Source: Mariprofundus ferrooxydans PV-1
GTDB lineage: Bacteria; Pseudomonadota; Zetaproteobacteria; Mariprofundales; Mariprofundaceae
Assembly (NCBI RefSeq): GCF_000153765.1
Contig: NZ_DS022295.1
Location: forward strand, 566,887 to 630,886
Length of the DNA: 64,000 bases
Direction of reading: 5' to 3'
Shown piece after piece: positions 16,556 to 26,029 of the stretch (positions are counted from its first letter, which is position 1; each line of letters begins with the position of its first letter). The position numbers were made by a program, and so were the translations under genes. The notes under the pieces are model-generated. The model worked only from the letters and a program-made list of their open reading frames with translations. It ran no database searches and was not told the DNA's origin.

Positions 16556-19500
16556 TTAGAAAACCACCATCCCGTTTACGGCAGCCATCGGCAGTGACTT
16601 TGGCGCCTTGGCCCGGGGAACCAGATATTCAGCTTCAATCTCCTCTGTCGTAATCGTTGTCGCCCGTTTCTTCGTCCCTACCCTGATCCCCTCTTTCAGC
16701 GTAATCGGCGCTGCATCGCGCAGCCCTTTGGAACCTTTCTTCATTGCCACTGCAGTTAAACCTTTGCCTTTGCCCAGCAGAGGAAACTCATCTTTCAGGA
16801 TAACGGCCATACGTCCATAGGAGTCGATGAATGCAAATGCGTCATGGGCGGCTTCAATCTCCCTGATACAGAGCAGCCTGGAGCTTGCCGGGAAGTTGAT
16901 GAATGCCTTTCCTTTCTTGTTGGCTGATACCATATCACTGCCCATGGCACGGAATGCATGGCCGGCGGTGGTTGCCACGAGGTATTCGGCATCCGGTTTA
17001 ACCATGACCATGCGGGTCGGTGCTTCATTGATGCTGAATACGAAGTGTTTGGATACAGGCTCTCCATTACCGCGACCGCTCGGCAGATCTGCGGCAAGCA
17101 TGCTGAATGCACGCCCTGTCCTGCCGATCAGAATCAGCTGATCGGTGGTGTGGCCGGCGGCCGAGTCGAGCAATTTGTCGCTCTCCCTGAACCTGACGGA
17201 TGACACATCAATGCTTGAGCCGCGCATACCCTTGAGCCAGCCCTGTTTGGAGAGGATGGCGGTCACCGGCTCGCGCGATACGATCTGCTCGCGACTCATC
17301 GGCCTGGATTTTGGCGCATCCGGATCAACAATCGTCCTGCGCTCATCGCCGAATTTCTTCAGTGCATCCCTTAACTCGCCGGTAATATGTTTCCAGCGAT
17401 GCGCATCGTCATCGAGCACCTGATGCAGCCCGGCCGCTTCTTCACTCAGGCGGTCGTGCTCTCCCTGTAGCTTCATCTGCTCCAGCTTGCGCAGCTGGGA
17501 GAGGCGAATGGCAAGAATGGCATCGGTCTGGATTTCAGTGAGTGAATATTTCTCCATGATGATCGGACGCGGTTCATCGTTATCCAGAATGATCTCGACA
17601 ATTTCCCGAATATTCGGATATGCCAGCAGCAAGCCGTCGAGTATATGCAGTCGGGCTGTGATTTCGGCCAGGCGGACCTTTGCCCGGCTCATCACCAGCT
17701 CCTGTCTGTAGTCGAGGAATGAGCGGATCATTTTGTCGAGCGGAAACAGGCTCGGTAAGCGGTAGCGCTCGCCATTGGGCGTATCATGCCACTTCTCCAG
17801 CGCATAGGTGGCATACTGGATCGTGACCTGCAGATTGGTGGCCGAGAAGAGATGCAGCATGATCTGTTCCGGGTCGAGGTTTCTCGATTTGGGAAACAGG
17901 ACGATACGGATGCCATCTTCCGCGCTGGATTCATCGCGCAGATCATCAATCATCGGCAACTGACGTGATTCGGCGATGGTTTTATCCGAAATACGAGCCC
18001 CCATCTCAATCAGCAGCGGCGATTTCTCAATACCGTAAGGGATCTCGGTTACTACAATCTGCCACAATCCCTTCGGCAGGGTCTCAACATGCCATTTGGA
18101 GCGTAGCAGCATTTTGCCGTAACCCTTGGCATACATCGCTTCGAGCTCTTCATGCGTATTGGCAATGATACCGCCGCCGGGAAAATCAGGTGCGGTGATA
18201 TGCTTGCGTACGTCGCGGAAGTCCGTGGGCGACTCCATTGCTCCTGTTCTGCCCCGCTTTTTCGCCAGCGCAATACAGGCGCCGAGCAGCTCCGTCAGAT
18301 TGTGGGACGGGATCTCTGTTTTAAAACCGACCGCCGGGTTGCCGGTGGACGAGTTCATCATCACCAGCGGAAACGGTGCGGGAAGCACCATCGGCTCCTT
18401 GTCCTGATCATCGTAGTTCGGCTGATACATGGTAATGCCGTCTTTCAGATCACCGGAGAGTATGGCTTCGGCAATGGGCGTCATACGCGCTTCGGTATAA
18501 CGCATGGCTGCTGCTGAATCACCGTCAATCGAGCCGAAGTTACCCTGCCCGTCAATCAGCGGATAGCGCATCACCCAGGGCTGGGCCATACGCACCATAG
18601 CGCCATAAACGGCAGAATCGCCGTGCGGATGATATTTACCGATCACGTCACCGACCACACGCGCGGATTTCTTGGTTTTGGTATTCGAGCGGAGCTTGAG
18701 CATCTCCATCGCATAGAGAATCCGCCTGTGCACCGGTTTCATGCCGTCCCGCACATCGGGAATCGCCCGATCGCCGACGACCTTCAGGCCATAACTGCGG
18801 TATAGCTCGCGGAATACCGTTTCAAACGGGGCAATGGTGTTATTCCCCGAATCGTAGGGCTTGAAGCAGGCCACTGCATCCTCGGCATCGTCTGTCACAT
18901 CAAACGGATCGGTGACGAATTCCGCGTCCTCAATCTCCTTGCCCATCAGCAGATCCCTGCGCTGGCCGGCATCATCGCCCATCAGCTTGGTCATCAGCGC
19001 ATCCATGCGCCGGGCATCTTCCGGACTGACCTGAACCAGTACCCGGTTTTCGTAATCCATACAGGTCTCTTTCAGCTCCGGCGGATTCATTTCGCCCAGA
19101 CCTTTATAGCGGATATATTCGATCTTCTTGCCCTCGGCCAGAGCCATGGCCTTCAGGCCGTCGAGTTCATCCTCGCTCTGTGCATAGTGTTTCTGTTTAC
19201 CGATCGTTACACCATAGAGTGGCGGTTGCACGATATAGACGCGCCCGGCCTCCACCATCGGCCGCATCTGTCGCCAGAAGAAGGTGAAGAGCAGCGTCTG
19301 GATATGCGAACCGTCGATATCCGCATCGGTCATCACGACGATTTTCCCGTATCGGCGCTTTTCGATATCGCAGTGCTCACCGATGCCGGTGCCGATAGCG
19401 GTAATCAGATCTGCGACCGCTTCACTGTTGCTGGCATCCTCTGATGTGACGCCCTCGCAGTTGAGGATTTTACCCTTTAGCGGGAAGATCGCCTGCAGAT

Positions 19501-20812
19501 CGCGGTCATTGGCCTGTTTGGCAGAGCCACCGGCAGAATCACCCTCCACCAGATAGAGTTCCGTATGCTCAATATCGTTGCTGCGACAATCGAGCAGCTT
19601 CCCGGGCAGCGGCGTGCGGCCGGTAAAGGTTTTGCGGTCTACCTTTTTTGCCTTGCCGTTTTCGGCTGCAGCGCGGGCGGCGGCCCTGTCGATAATAAGT
19701 TTCACCCAGGCATCGGAGAGCTCCGCATCCCGATTCAGCCAGAGCGTGGCCGAATCATGGATAACGCCGCCGACAAACTTGCTCGCCTCTGCCGATGTAA
19801 GCTCCTGCTTGGTCTGCCCCTTGAACGAGATATCCTGAATATAGACCGAAAGACCCAGCTGCGAATTTGCCATTACATCGGACGGCGCTATGCGAGTCGA
19901 TCTGCCGAGTGCTTTTTTCAACTCCGGCCGCATATCGATGTATTCGCGAACGGCCTTGATCAACCCTGCCTGGAAACCCTTTTCATGTGTGCCGCCCAGC
20001 GGCGTCGGGATCGTGTTGGCGTATGATCTGACGTAAACAGGGATCGCTTCTTCAAAGGAGGCAAAGTGCCAGTGCACCTTTTCCATATCGCCGAGCTGGC
20101 CGGTGAACTCGAAGACCGGGGTACCCTCCATCTGACTCGTCATAAACTCGGAGAGTCCGTTTTTGAAGCAGAAGCGCTCATCTGCAAGCCCCGGCGCCTT
20201 GAAGATCACCTCCAGCCCCGGAATAAGAATGGCTTTATCCATCGCCTGCTGGCGGACCTGCTGTACACGGAATTTGGGTGATTCGTAATATTTGGGGTTG
20301 GGAGAGAAGCGAATCTGTGTGCCGTGCGTGCGCGGACCGACCGTGCCGACCTGCTTAAGCTTGTCAACGGCGCGCCCATTCTCAAAGCGCATGGTAAACT
20401 CGCCGCCATCGCGTTTGACCGTCGCCTCCAACCATGATGAGAGTGCATTGGTCACCGTGATGCCAACACCGTGCAGGCCGCCGGAGACCTTGTAGGCATC
20501 GTGATCAAACTTGCCGCCTGCCTTGTCCTTGCTCAGAACCAGCTCAACCCCGGACATCCCGGCTGCATTCTCCTTGACCGGAATGCCCCGCCCGTTATCG
20601 GTAATGCTGATGACATTATCAGACTCGAGCTCCACAACAATCCGGCTGCAGAAACCACCTATGGCCTCATCGCCACAGTTATCGAGCACCTCCTGTGCTA
20701 TATGATGGCAGCCAAGCTCCTTGCTTGTGTCGGAATACATATTGGGACGCAACTGGATATGGGCGATACCGTCCAGGTCCTTGATCGAGTCAATATCGTA
20801 GTCTGCACTCAT
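16556..20812 (-). CDS. Fused DNA topoisomerase IV: ParE and ParC in one polypeptide
   Basis: A 1,418-aa type IIA topoisomerase with both subunits in one uninterrupted frame. The ParE part covers about 1-635: GHKL ATPase with catalytic Glu41, TDNGRGIPV (71-79), GGLHGVG (111-117), the QTK loop (333-335), then TOPRIM with EGDSAGG (423-429) and DADIDGS (496-502). A short acidic linker (about 636-660) leads into Par[12 protein letters not shown] (692-702), the [10 protein letters not shown] segment and the DNA-cleaving Tyr772 ([11 protein letters not shown]). A ParC-like C-terminal region follows; no gyrase box (QRRGGKG) is seen, so topoisomerase IV is more likely than gyrase. The start at 20812 has AAGGA upstream; a longer frame to 20881 lacks a ribosome site. 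Decatenation of sister chromosomes is the expected role. Confidence 0.9.
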   Translation of the reverse strand: MSADYDIDSIKDLDGIAHIQLRPNMYSDTSKELGCHHIAQEVLDNCGDEAIGGFCSRIVVELESDNVISITDNGRGIPVKENAAGMSGVELVLSKDKAGGKFDHDAYKVSGGLHGVGITVTNALSSWLEATVKRDGGEFTMRFENGRAVDKLKQVGTVGPRTHGTQIRFSPNPKYYESPKFRVQQVRQQAMDKAILIPGLEVIFKAPGLADERFCFKNGLSEFMTSQMEGTPVFEFTGQLGDMEKVHWHFASFEEAIPVYVRSYANTIPTPLGGTHEKGFQAGLIKAVREYIDMRPELKKALGRSTRIAPSDVMANSQLGLSVYIQDISFKGQTKQELTSAEASKFVGGVIHDSATLWLNRDAELSDAWVKLIIDRAAARAAAENGKAKKVDRKTFTGRTPLPGKLLDCRSNDIEHTELYLVEGDSAGGSAKQANDRDLQAIFPLKGKILNCEGVTSEDASNSEAVADLITAIGTGIGEHCDIEKRRYGKIVVMTDADIDGSHIQTLLFTFFWRQMRPMVEAGRVYIVQPPLYGVTIGKQKHYAQSEDELDGLKAMALAEGKKIEYIRYKGLGEMNPPELKETCMDYENRVLVQVSPEDARRMDALMTKLMGDDAGQRRDLLMGKEIEDAEFVTDPFDVTDDAEDAVACFKPYDSGNNTIAPFETVFRELYRSYGLKVVGDRAIPDVRDGMKPVHRRILYAMEMLKLRSNTKTKKSARVVGDVIGKYHPHGDSAVYGAMVRMAQPWVMRYPLIDGQGNFGSIDGDSAAAMRYTEARMTPIAEAILSGDLKDGITMYQPNYDDQDKEPMVLPAPFPLVMMNSSTGNPAVGFKTEIPSHNLTELLGACIALAKKRGRTGAMESPTDFRDVRKHITAPDFPGGGIIANTHEELEAMYAKGYGKMLLRSKWHVETLPKGLWQIVVTEIPYGIEKSPLLIEMGARISDKTIAESRQLPMIDDLRDESSAEDGIRIVLFPKSRNLDPEQIMLHLFSATNLQVTIQYATYALEKWHDTPNGERYRLPSLFPLDKMIRSFLDYRQELVMSRAKVRLAEITARLHILDGLLLAYPNIREIVEIILDNDEPRPIIMEKYSLTEIQTDAILAIRLSQLRKLEQMKLQGEHDRLSEEAAGLHQVLDDDAHRWKHITGELRDALKKFGDERRTIVDPDAPKSRPMSREQIVSREPVTAILSKQGWLKGMRGSSIDVSSVRFRESDKLLDSAAGHTTDQLILIGRTGRAFSMLAADLPSGRGNGEPVSKHFVFSINEAPTRMVMVKPDAEYLVATTAGHAFRAMGSDMVSANKKGKAFINFPASSRLLCIREIEAAHDAFAFIDSYGRMAVILKDEFPLLGKGKGLTAVAMKKGSKGLRDAAPITLKEGIRVGTKKRATTITTEEIEAEYLVPRAKAPKSLPMAAVNGMVVF

Positions 20813-21005
20813 AGATAGAGTTCCTTTTTTGTAGTTTTCTGCTTTTGTCATCTGCCGGCAGATCGAACAAAATGCATGCATTTCAAAGAAAGAGCGGGCG
20901 CTTAAAACAATGCATCGCTACGGCTGCACTAATGTACAACAAAAGTGCCCGATATTACAAAGAAAATTTATCCAATTTGATATCATCCCCCCCGTTAGCA
21001 GGCTG

Positions 21006-21133
21006 CCAATCCGGCAAGTTCAACAGTGAAGAAAGCGGTAGAGCCGCAACCGCTTTTGAACTTGTTGGATTGGGAACCCGTCAGGGCGGCTGGTTTCGGG
21101 GCGCCAGGAAAGAACAAGCGAATGTATTCGCTT
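21006..21133. other. Strongly structured intergenic region upstream of the topoisomerase gene
   Basis: The 434 bp between alaS and the topoisomerase gene has no convincing gene. Bases 21006-21023 pair with 21056-21073 at 16 of 18 positions, and an inner stem pairs AAAGCGGT (21032-21039) with ACCGCTTT (21049-21056), giving a 68-base hairpin. A second hairpin pairs AAGCGAA with TTCGCTT at 21116-21133. It could be a small RNA or a leader element; it does not match tmRNA, 4.5S or RNase P RNA motifs that I know. The strand is uncertain. Confidence 0.4.
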
Positions 21134-21192
21134 GCAAGACAGGTCCCTCCCCTATTCAAGGCATGAATCCGTCCCGCGAGTTCACAATGAAT

Positions 21193-21227
21193 AAAAAAGC
21201 CCCCGCATTACTGCGGAGGCTCTTTTA
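21193..21227 (-). terminator. Rho-independent terminator of alaS
   Basis: On the minus strand AGCCTCCGCA and TGCGGGGGCT form a 10-bp stem with a 4-base loop and end in TTTTTT, about 20 bases after the alaS stop. Confidence 0.9.
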
Positions 21228-21246
21228 ATTTTCCCGATGATACCTG

Positions 21247-23862
21247 TTAGCCGCTAATCAGAGCGGCAACACCGGCCAGTGCCTGCTTCAGTTTGTCCGG
21301 CTCTGTTCCACCGGCCATCGCCATATCCGGCTTACCGCCGCCCTTACCGCCACAGATCATAGCCACCTCGCGCACAATATTACCGGCATGATAACTGCCC
21401 AGCAGATCCTGGGTAACACCGGCGATCAACTGTACTTTCGGTCCATTCTTCATACCGAATACCAATATACCCGATTTCAGCTTTCCCTTGGCCTTATCCA
21501 TAAAATCGCGCATATCCTTCACGCCGCTGACCTCGACAGCCAGCAGCTTCACGCCATTGACCTCTACAGCCTGCTTGATCAGGTCATCCAGCAGTCCGGT
21601 GGACTGTTTGGCGCGCAGCGAAGTGAGTTCTTTTTCGGCATCTTTCAGCTTGCCCTGCAGTGTCACAACCGCATCGGCTGCTTCAAACGGACGGACTTTC
21701 AGATGGCCTGCAGCCTCTTCGAGTGTATGAATATCGGCAACCAGGCTCTGGTACGCAGCCGACCCTGTTACGGCCTCAATACGACGAACGCCTGCAGCGA
21801 TACCGGCTTCCGAGACAATACGGAACGGGCCGATATCGCCGGTTGCGGAGACATGTGTGCCACCACACAGCTCGGTGGAGAAACCGGCTGAAACAACACG
21901 TACCTCATCGCCGTACTTTTCCCCGAACAGCGCCATCGCACCCGAAGCAACGGCCTCATCCTGTGACATCAGTTTTGTCTCAACCGGGTCGTTGGCCCAG
22001 ATTGCAGCATTCACTTCCGCCTCAATTACCTTACGTTCTTCTTCAGATACGGGCTTGAAGTGATTGAAATCAAAGCGCAATCTCTGTTCATTAACAAGAG
22101 AACCGGCCTGTTTTACATGCTCACCGAGCACCTTGCGCAGCACCGCATGCATCAGATGCGTTGCCGTATGATTACGACGAATCGCAGCGCGTCGATCTTC
22201 ATCGACGGCAAAGTGAACGACGCTACCGGCCTCGAATGAGCCCTTCACGACCTTGCCCGTGTGGACAAACAGATCCGACAGCATTTTTCTGGTATCGCTA
22301 ACCTCGAAAATCGCATCACCGATAGTAATTAGTCCGGTATCTCCCGCCTGACCGCCGGACTCGGCATAAAACGGTGTCTGATTGGCAATCAGCCAACCCT
22401 CTTCGCCCGCATGGAGCGTATCGACAGCCTCACCGTCACGAATCAGACCGGTAATCACCCCTTCTGAACTCAGTGTGTCGTAACCCAGAAACTCGGTTGG
22501 ACCATGATGTTCACGCAACTCAAACAGAGCCTTCGGCAGGGCTGATTCGCCGCTACCGCCCCACGCTGCGCGTGCGCGCGTGCGCTGCTCTTCCATGCAG
22601 CGCTCAAAGCCATCCATATCGAGACTGATGTCGGTACCCTTGAGGATATCGGCTGTCAGATCGGTCGGGAAGCCGAATGTATCATAGAGGGCAAACAGGG
22701 TTTCACCCGGGATAGTCCCCCCCTTCCCTGCACTGGCGGCAGCCTGTTCAACCAGCTTCAGCCCCTTATCCAGCGTTTTGATAAAGCGCTCTTCCTCAAT
22801 GCGAATCACCTGCTCGATGTTGCCCTGACTCTCTTTGAGTTCGGCAAAGTGATCGCCCATCTCCGCCACCAGTGCATCGACCAGCTTGTAGATGAAGGCT
22901 TCATACATGCCGAGCAGTCGCCCGTGACGGCATGCGCGGCGCAGAATACGGCGCAGTACAAAACCACGCCCCTCATTGCTCGGCAACACACCGTCAGCCA
23001 GCAGGAAGGAGACAGAGCGCAGGTGATCTGCCAGTACGCGCAACGACACATCGGAAACCGGATCATCGCCCATACGGACGCCGGTTAATGCACCGGCTGC
23101 ATCAATCAGTCTGGCAAACAGGTCGATATCATAATTATTATGCACGCCCTGCATAACAGCAGCCACGCGCTCGAGCCCCATACCTGTGTCGACACTCGGA
23201 TGCGGCAGCGGGGTCAGCGTACCGTCTTCATCGCGATCATACTGCATAAAGACCAGGTTCCAGATTTCGATATAGCGATCGCCATCCTCTTCCGCCGTGC
23301 CCGGAGGGCCACCCCATACATCCGCACCATGATCATAAAAAATTTCAGAGCAGGGACCGCAGGGACCGGTATCACCCATGGACCAGAAGTTATCCTTTGC
23401 ACCGATACGGGCGATTCTATCGGCAGGTATCCCCACCTCTTTCGTCCAGATATCATAAGCTTCATCATCTTCTTCAAATACGGTGATAAACAGGCGTGCG
23501 GGATCGAGTTTCAGCTCGCCGGTCAGAAACTGCCAGGCATAACGAATAGCATCGTGCTTGAAGTAGTCACCGAACGAGAAGTTGCCCAGCATCTCAAAAA
23601 AGGTGTGATGACGTGCCGTGTGACCGACATTTTCCAGATCATTATGTTTGCCGCCTGCACGCACGCACTTCTGACTGGTGGTCGCCGTGCGATATGGACG
23701 GGACTCGTTACCGAGAAAGACATGCTTGAATTGCACCATGCCTGCATTGGTAAACATCAGCGTCGGATCGCCATGCGGCACCAGTGAACTGGAGTCCACG
23801 ATGGTATGACCCTCGGCGGCAAAATAATCGAGAAACTTTTTACGAATTTCCGATGTTCTCAT
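21247..23862 (-). CDS. alaS: Alanyl-tRNA synthetase
   Basis: AlaRS charges tRNA-Ala. The 871-aa enzyme has the class II catalytic core (RKKFLDYF, AGMVQFKHVFLG, the HHTFFEMLGNFSFGDYF stretch in two parts), the editing domain with zinc-type residues HTATHLMH and CGGTHV, and a C-terminal domain ending in the Gly-rich segment GGKGGGKPDMAMAGG. The start at 23862 has GAGG 6-7 bases upstream; the ATG 12 bases earlier overlaps that site. The upstream gene recX on the same strand suggests the common recA-recX-alaS order. Confidence 0.97.
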   Translation of the reverse strand: MRTSEIRKKFLDYFAAEGHTIVDSSSLVPHGDPTLMFTNAGMVQFKHVFLGNESRPYRTATTSQKCVRAGGKHNDLENVGHTARHHTFFEMLGNFSFGDYFKHDAIRYAWQFLTGELKLDPARLFITVFEEDDEAYDIWTKEVGIPADRIARIGAKDNFWSMGDTGPCGPCSEIFYDHGADVWGGPPGTAEEDGDRYIEIWNLVFMQYDRDEDGTLTPLPHPSVDTGMGLERVAAVMQGVHNNYDIDLFARLIDAAGALTGVRMGDDPVSDVSLRVLADHLRSVSFLLADGVLPSNEGRGFVLRRILRRACRHGRLLGMYEAFIYKLVDALVAEMGDHFAELKESQGNIEQVIRIEEERFIKTLDKGLKLVEQAAASAGKGGTIPGETLFALYDTFGFPTDLTADILKGTDISLDMDGFERCMEEQRTRARAAWGGSGESALPKALFELREHHGPTEFLGYDTLSSEGVITGLIRDGEAVDTLHAGEEGWLIANQTPFYAESGGQAGDTGLITIGDAIFEVSDTRKMLSDLFVHTGKVVKGSFEAGSVVHFAVDEDRRAAIRRNHTATHLMHAVLRKVLGEHVKQAGSLVNEQRLRFDFNHFKPVSEEERKVIEAEVNAAIWANDPVETKLMSQDEAVASGAMALFGEKYGDEVRVVSAGFSTELCGGTHVSATGDIGPFRIVSEAGIAAGVRRIEAVTGSAAYQSLVADIHTLEEAAGHLKVRPFEAADAVVTLQGKLKDAEKELTSLRAKQSTGLLDDLIKQAVEVNGVKLLAVEVSGVKDMRDFMDKAKGKLKSGILVFGMKNGPKVQLIAGVTQDLLGSYHAGNIVREVAMICGGKGGGKPDMAMAGGTEPDKLKQALAGVAALISG

Positions 23863-23910
23863 GTTTTTCCTCATCCCGATCCGTTATCATCAAAATCATC
23901 TTTTTTATCA

Positions 23911-24342
23911 TCAGTCATCAAACTGATCATGCTTATCATCATTCATCACGCGCACTATCGTAGCTGCATCAAAGCCCTTGTTCTGCAAAAACCGCGCATG
24001 CTTTTGCCATAATCGCTCATCTCCGTGGCGCAGCCCCTGAGGATCACGCCGCTTGAGTATGGACCTGCACGCCTGATCACTGTCGAAGGAGGCTTCCGCC
24101 TCATCCAGTGCCAGTTGCAGCGCCGCTTCATCCACGCCCTTCTGACGCGCCTTCATCGCAGCCACCCGGGGTGTTTCCCCCTTACGCAAGCGGCTGCGCA
24201 AAAACGATTCGGCAAAACGCGACTCACTGAGATAACCGTCGTCCACCAGCCGTGCCAGCACAACCTCAATCACCCCGGTTGCATAGGCTCTGTCCGCCAG
24301 TTTCCTTCTTAATTCGACCGCACAGTGTTCACGCAGTGTCAA
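23911..24342 (-). CDS. recX: RecA regulatory protein RecX
   Basis: RecX binds RecA filaments and limits their activity. The frame given (143 aa) opens with a TTG. It has the three-helix RecX repeats: CAVELRRKLADR, GYLSESRFAESFLRSRLRKGETPR and ERLWQKHARFLQNKGFDAATIVRVM. The same frame stays open upstream and encodes the expected first helix (DELAAYHAAIRFLTLREH) back to a TGA inside recA. That part has no ATG, GTG or TTG except the internal TTG. A CTG at 24387, overlapping the recA stop and preceded by GGGGA, is a candidate true start. Translational coupling to recA is likely. Confidence 0.85.
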   Translation of the reverse strand: MTLREHCAVELRRKLADRAYATGVIEVVLARLVDDGYLSESRFAESFLRSRLRKGETPRVAAMKARQKGVDEAALQLALDEAEASFDSDQACRSILKRRDPQGLRHGDERLWQKHARFLQNKGFDAATIVRVMNDDKHDQFDD

Positions 24343-24379
24343 AAAGCGGATGGCGGCATGATAAGCCGCAAGCTCGTCC

Positions 24380-25390
24380 TTATTCAGTCGCGTCTTCCCC
24401 GTTCTTGATCAATCCCAGAGCTTCGCGCACACCGGTTTCAATCTCGGCCAGCATTTCGGGATGCTCCTTGAGATAGGTCATCGCATTGTCCCTGCCCTGC
24501 CCGATACGCTCGTTGCCACAGGCATACCAGGCACCGCTCTTGTTCACCAGTCCGTACTGCACGCCCATATCCAGCACTTCACCGGCATGAGATACGCCCT
24601 CACCATACATGATAGAGAACTGAGCCTGTTTGAATGGCGGCGCTACCTTGTTTTTCACCACTTTAACACGGGTGTCGTTGCCCATGACTTCATCGCCCTT
24701 CTTGATCGCACCGATACGGCGGACATCCAGTCGAACCGAGGCGTAAAATTTCAGGGCATTGCCGCCGGTTGTCGTTTCCGGATTGCCGAACATCACGCCG
24801 ATTTTCATGCGGATCTGATTGATAAAGATAATGATCGTATTGGAGCGGGCAATCGAACCGGTCAGTTTGCGCAGTGCCTGACTCATCAGACGCGCCTGCA
24901 GCCCCATGTGTGAATCACCCATGTCACCTTCAAGCTCGGCTTTCGGTGTCAGTGCCGCCACGGAATCCACCACGATAATGTCGACTCCGCCGGAGCGGGT
25001 CAGCATATCTACAATTTCCAGCGCCTGTTCACCCGAATCGGGCTGAGATACCAACAGGTTATCGACATCCACACCCAGCCGTTCTGCATAGCTCGGGTCC
25101 AGCGCATGCTCGGCGTCGACAAAAGCAGCCTGCCCGCCCAGTTTTTGTGCTTCTGCGATAGCGTGAAGCGCCATCGTGGTTTTACCGGATGATTCCGGCC
25201 CATAGATCTCAATTACACGGCCGCGCGGATAGCCGCCAACACCGAGTGCTGCATCCAGCGCCAGCGATCCGCTGGGAACGACCGATACCGGTACTTTTGC
25301 GTGATCGCCCAAACGCATCACCGTACCCTTGCCGAACTGGCGTTCAATCTGGCTTAAAGCTGTGTCCAAAGCCTTTGATTTATCTGACAT
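24380..25390 (-). CDS. recA: Recombinase RecA
   Basis: RecA catalyses homologous pairing and strand exchange and triggers SOS self-cleavage. The 336-aa protein has Walker [10 protein letters not shown] near residues 64-72, the [11 protein letters not shown] Walker B region, loop L2 ([22 protein letters not shown] in two parts) and an acidic tail. No LexA or SOS box was recognised in the short gap to thpR. recX overlaps or abuts its end. Confidence 0.98.
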   Translation of the reverse strand: MSDKSKALDTALSQIERQFGKGTVMRLGDHAKVPVSVVPSGSLALDAALGVGGYPRGRVIEIYGPESSGKTTMALHAIAEAQKLGGQAAFVDAEHALDPSYAERLGVDVDNLLVSQPDSGEQALEIVDMLTRSGGVDIIVVDSVAALTPKAELEGDMGDSHMGLQARLMSQALRKLTGSIARSNTIIIFINQIRMKIGVMFGNPETTTGGNALKFYASVRLDVRRIGAIKKGDEVMGNDTRVKVVKNKVAPPFKQAQFSIMYGEGVSHAGEVLDMGVQYGLVNKSGAWYACGNERIGQGRDNAMTYLKEHPEMLAEIETGVREALGLIKNGEDATE

Positions 25391-25399
25391 CTTATCCCC

Positions 25400-25996
25400 T
25401 TACCCGGGTATGCGTTGCGCACCCCGACATTCAAATCTCTCCAACTGACGATACTGCGCTCCATCCGCGTGCAGAATGGACTGGAACAGGCACAGGTGAT
25501 CAGCCTGCCAGTTGAGCTCCGGAACCGGCGGCAGTGCCTGCAAATCAAGCAATGCAGGCAGATGACCGTTCGCCCGCGCCAGTGTGATATGGGCGCGAAA
25601 TGGAGCTTCTCTGGCAGTACGATTGCGAACCGTAACATGTCCTGCCCGCCTGCAACAACGGGCAAGATGCTTTAATGCGGGGTCGGCGGATAACGACTCT
25701 ACACCTGCCCAGAACGTGCGGGGTCGACTGGCTTGCGGAAAGATGCCGCAGCCGGTCAAACAGAGGTGCAGCCGTGGTGATGCATCTGCACAAACGGCAA
25801 GCATCTCGGCCAGATCATCTGCATCGCGGCCGCTGACATCTCCATAGAAGGCCAGTGTCATATGCCATTGATGCGGTAACACAGCCCGCCACAAGTCGGG
25901 ACCCAGCCGGGGGTATGCCAGCTGCCACCACGCATTGATTTCATATTTAATGGCTTCGGGCACTTCCAGGGCGGCAAACAATCGCATGCGGCTCAT
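25400..25996 (-). CDS. thpR: RNA 2',3'-cyclic phosphodiesterase (2H family)
   Basis: A 198-aa 2H phosphoesterase, the family once called 2'-5' RNA ligase. The two catalytic motifs are HMTLAFYG and HITLAR, both of the H-x-T form, and the RLFAALEVPE opening is typical. The start at 25996 is preceded by AGGAG; a GTG 18 bases upstream is less likely. It is 9 bp upstream of recA on the same strand, an arrangement seen in several bacteria (cinA/thpR-recA), and could share its transcript. The physiological substrate is not established from sequence. Confidence 0.9.
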   Translation of the reverse strand: MSRMRLFAALEVPEAIKYEINAWWQLAYPRLGPDLWRAVLPHQWHMTLAFYGDVSGRDADDLAEMLAVCADASPRLHLCLTGCGIFPQASRPRTFWAGVESLSADPALKHLARCCRRAGHVTVRNRTAREAPFRAHITLARANGHLPALLDLQALPPVPELNWQADHLCLFQSILHADGAQYRQLERFECRGAQRIPG

Positions 25997-26029
25997 GAGC
26001 TCCTGTCGGCCCACTCACTATATATGCAC

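Noticed and set aside
20813-20881. N-terminal extension of the fused topoisomerase to the ATG at 20881
   Set aside because: No ribosome site there, whereas AAGGA precedes the ATG at 20812 and the ParE fold begins right after it.
20845-21228. 127-codon plus-strand frame upstream of alaS
   Set aside because: It runs through the hairpins and the alaS terminator and has no homology-like motif.
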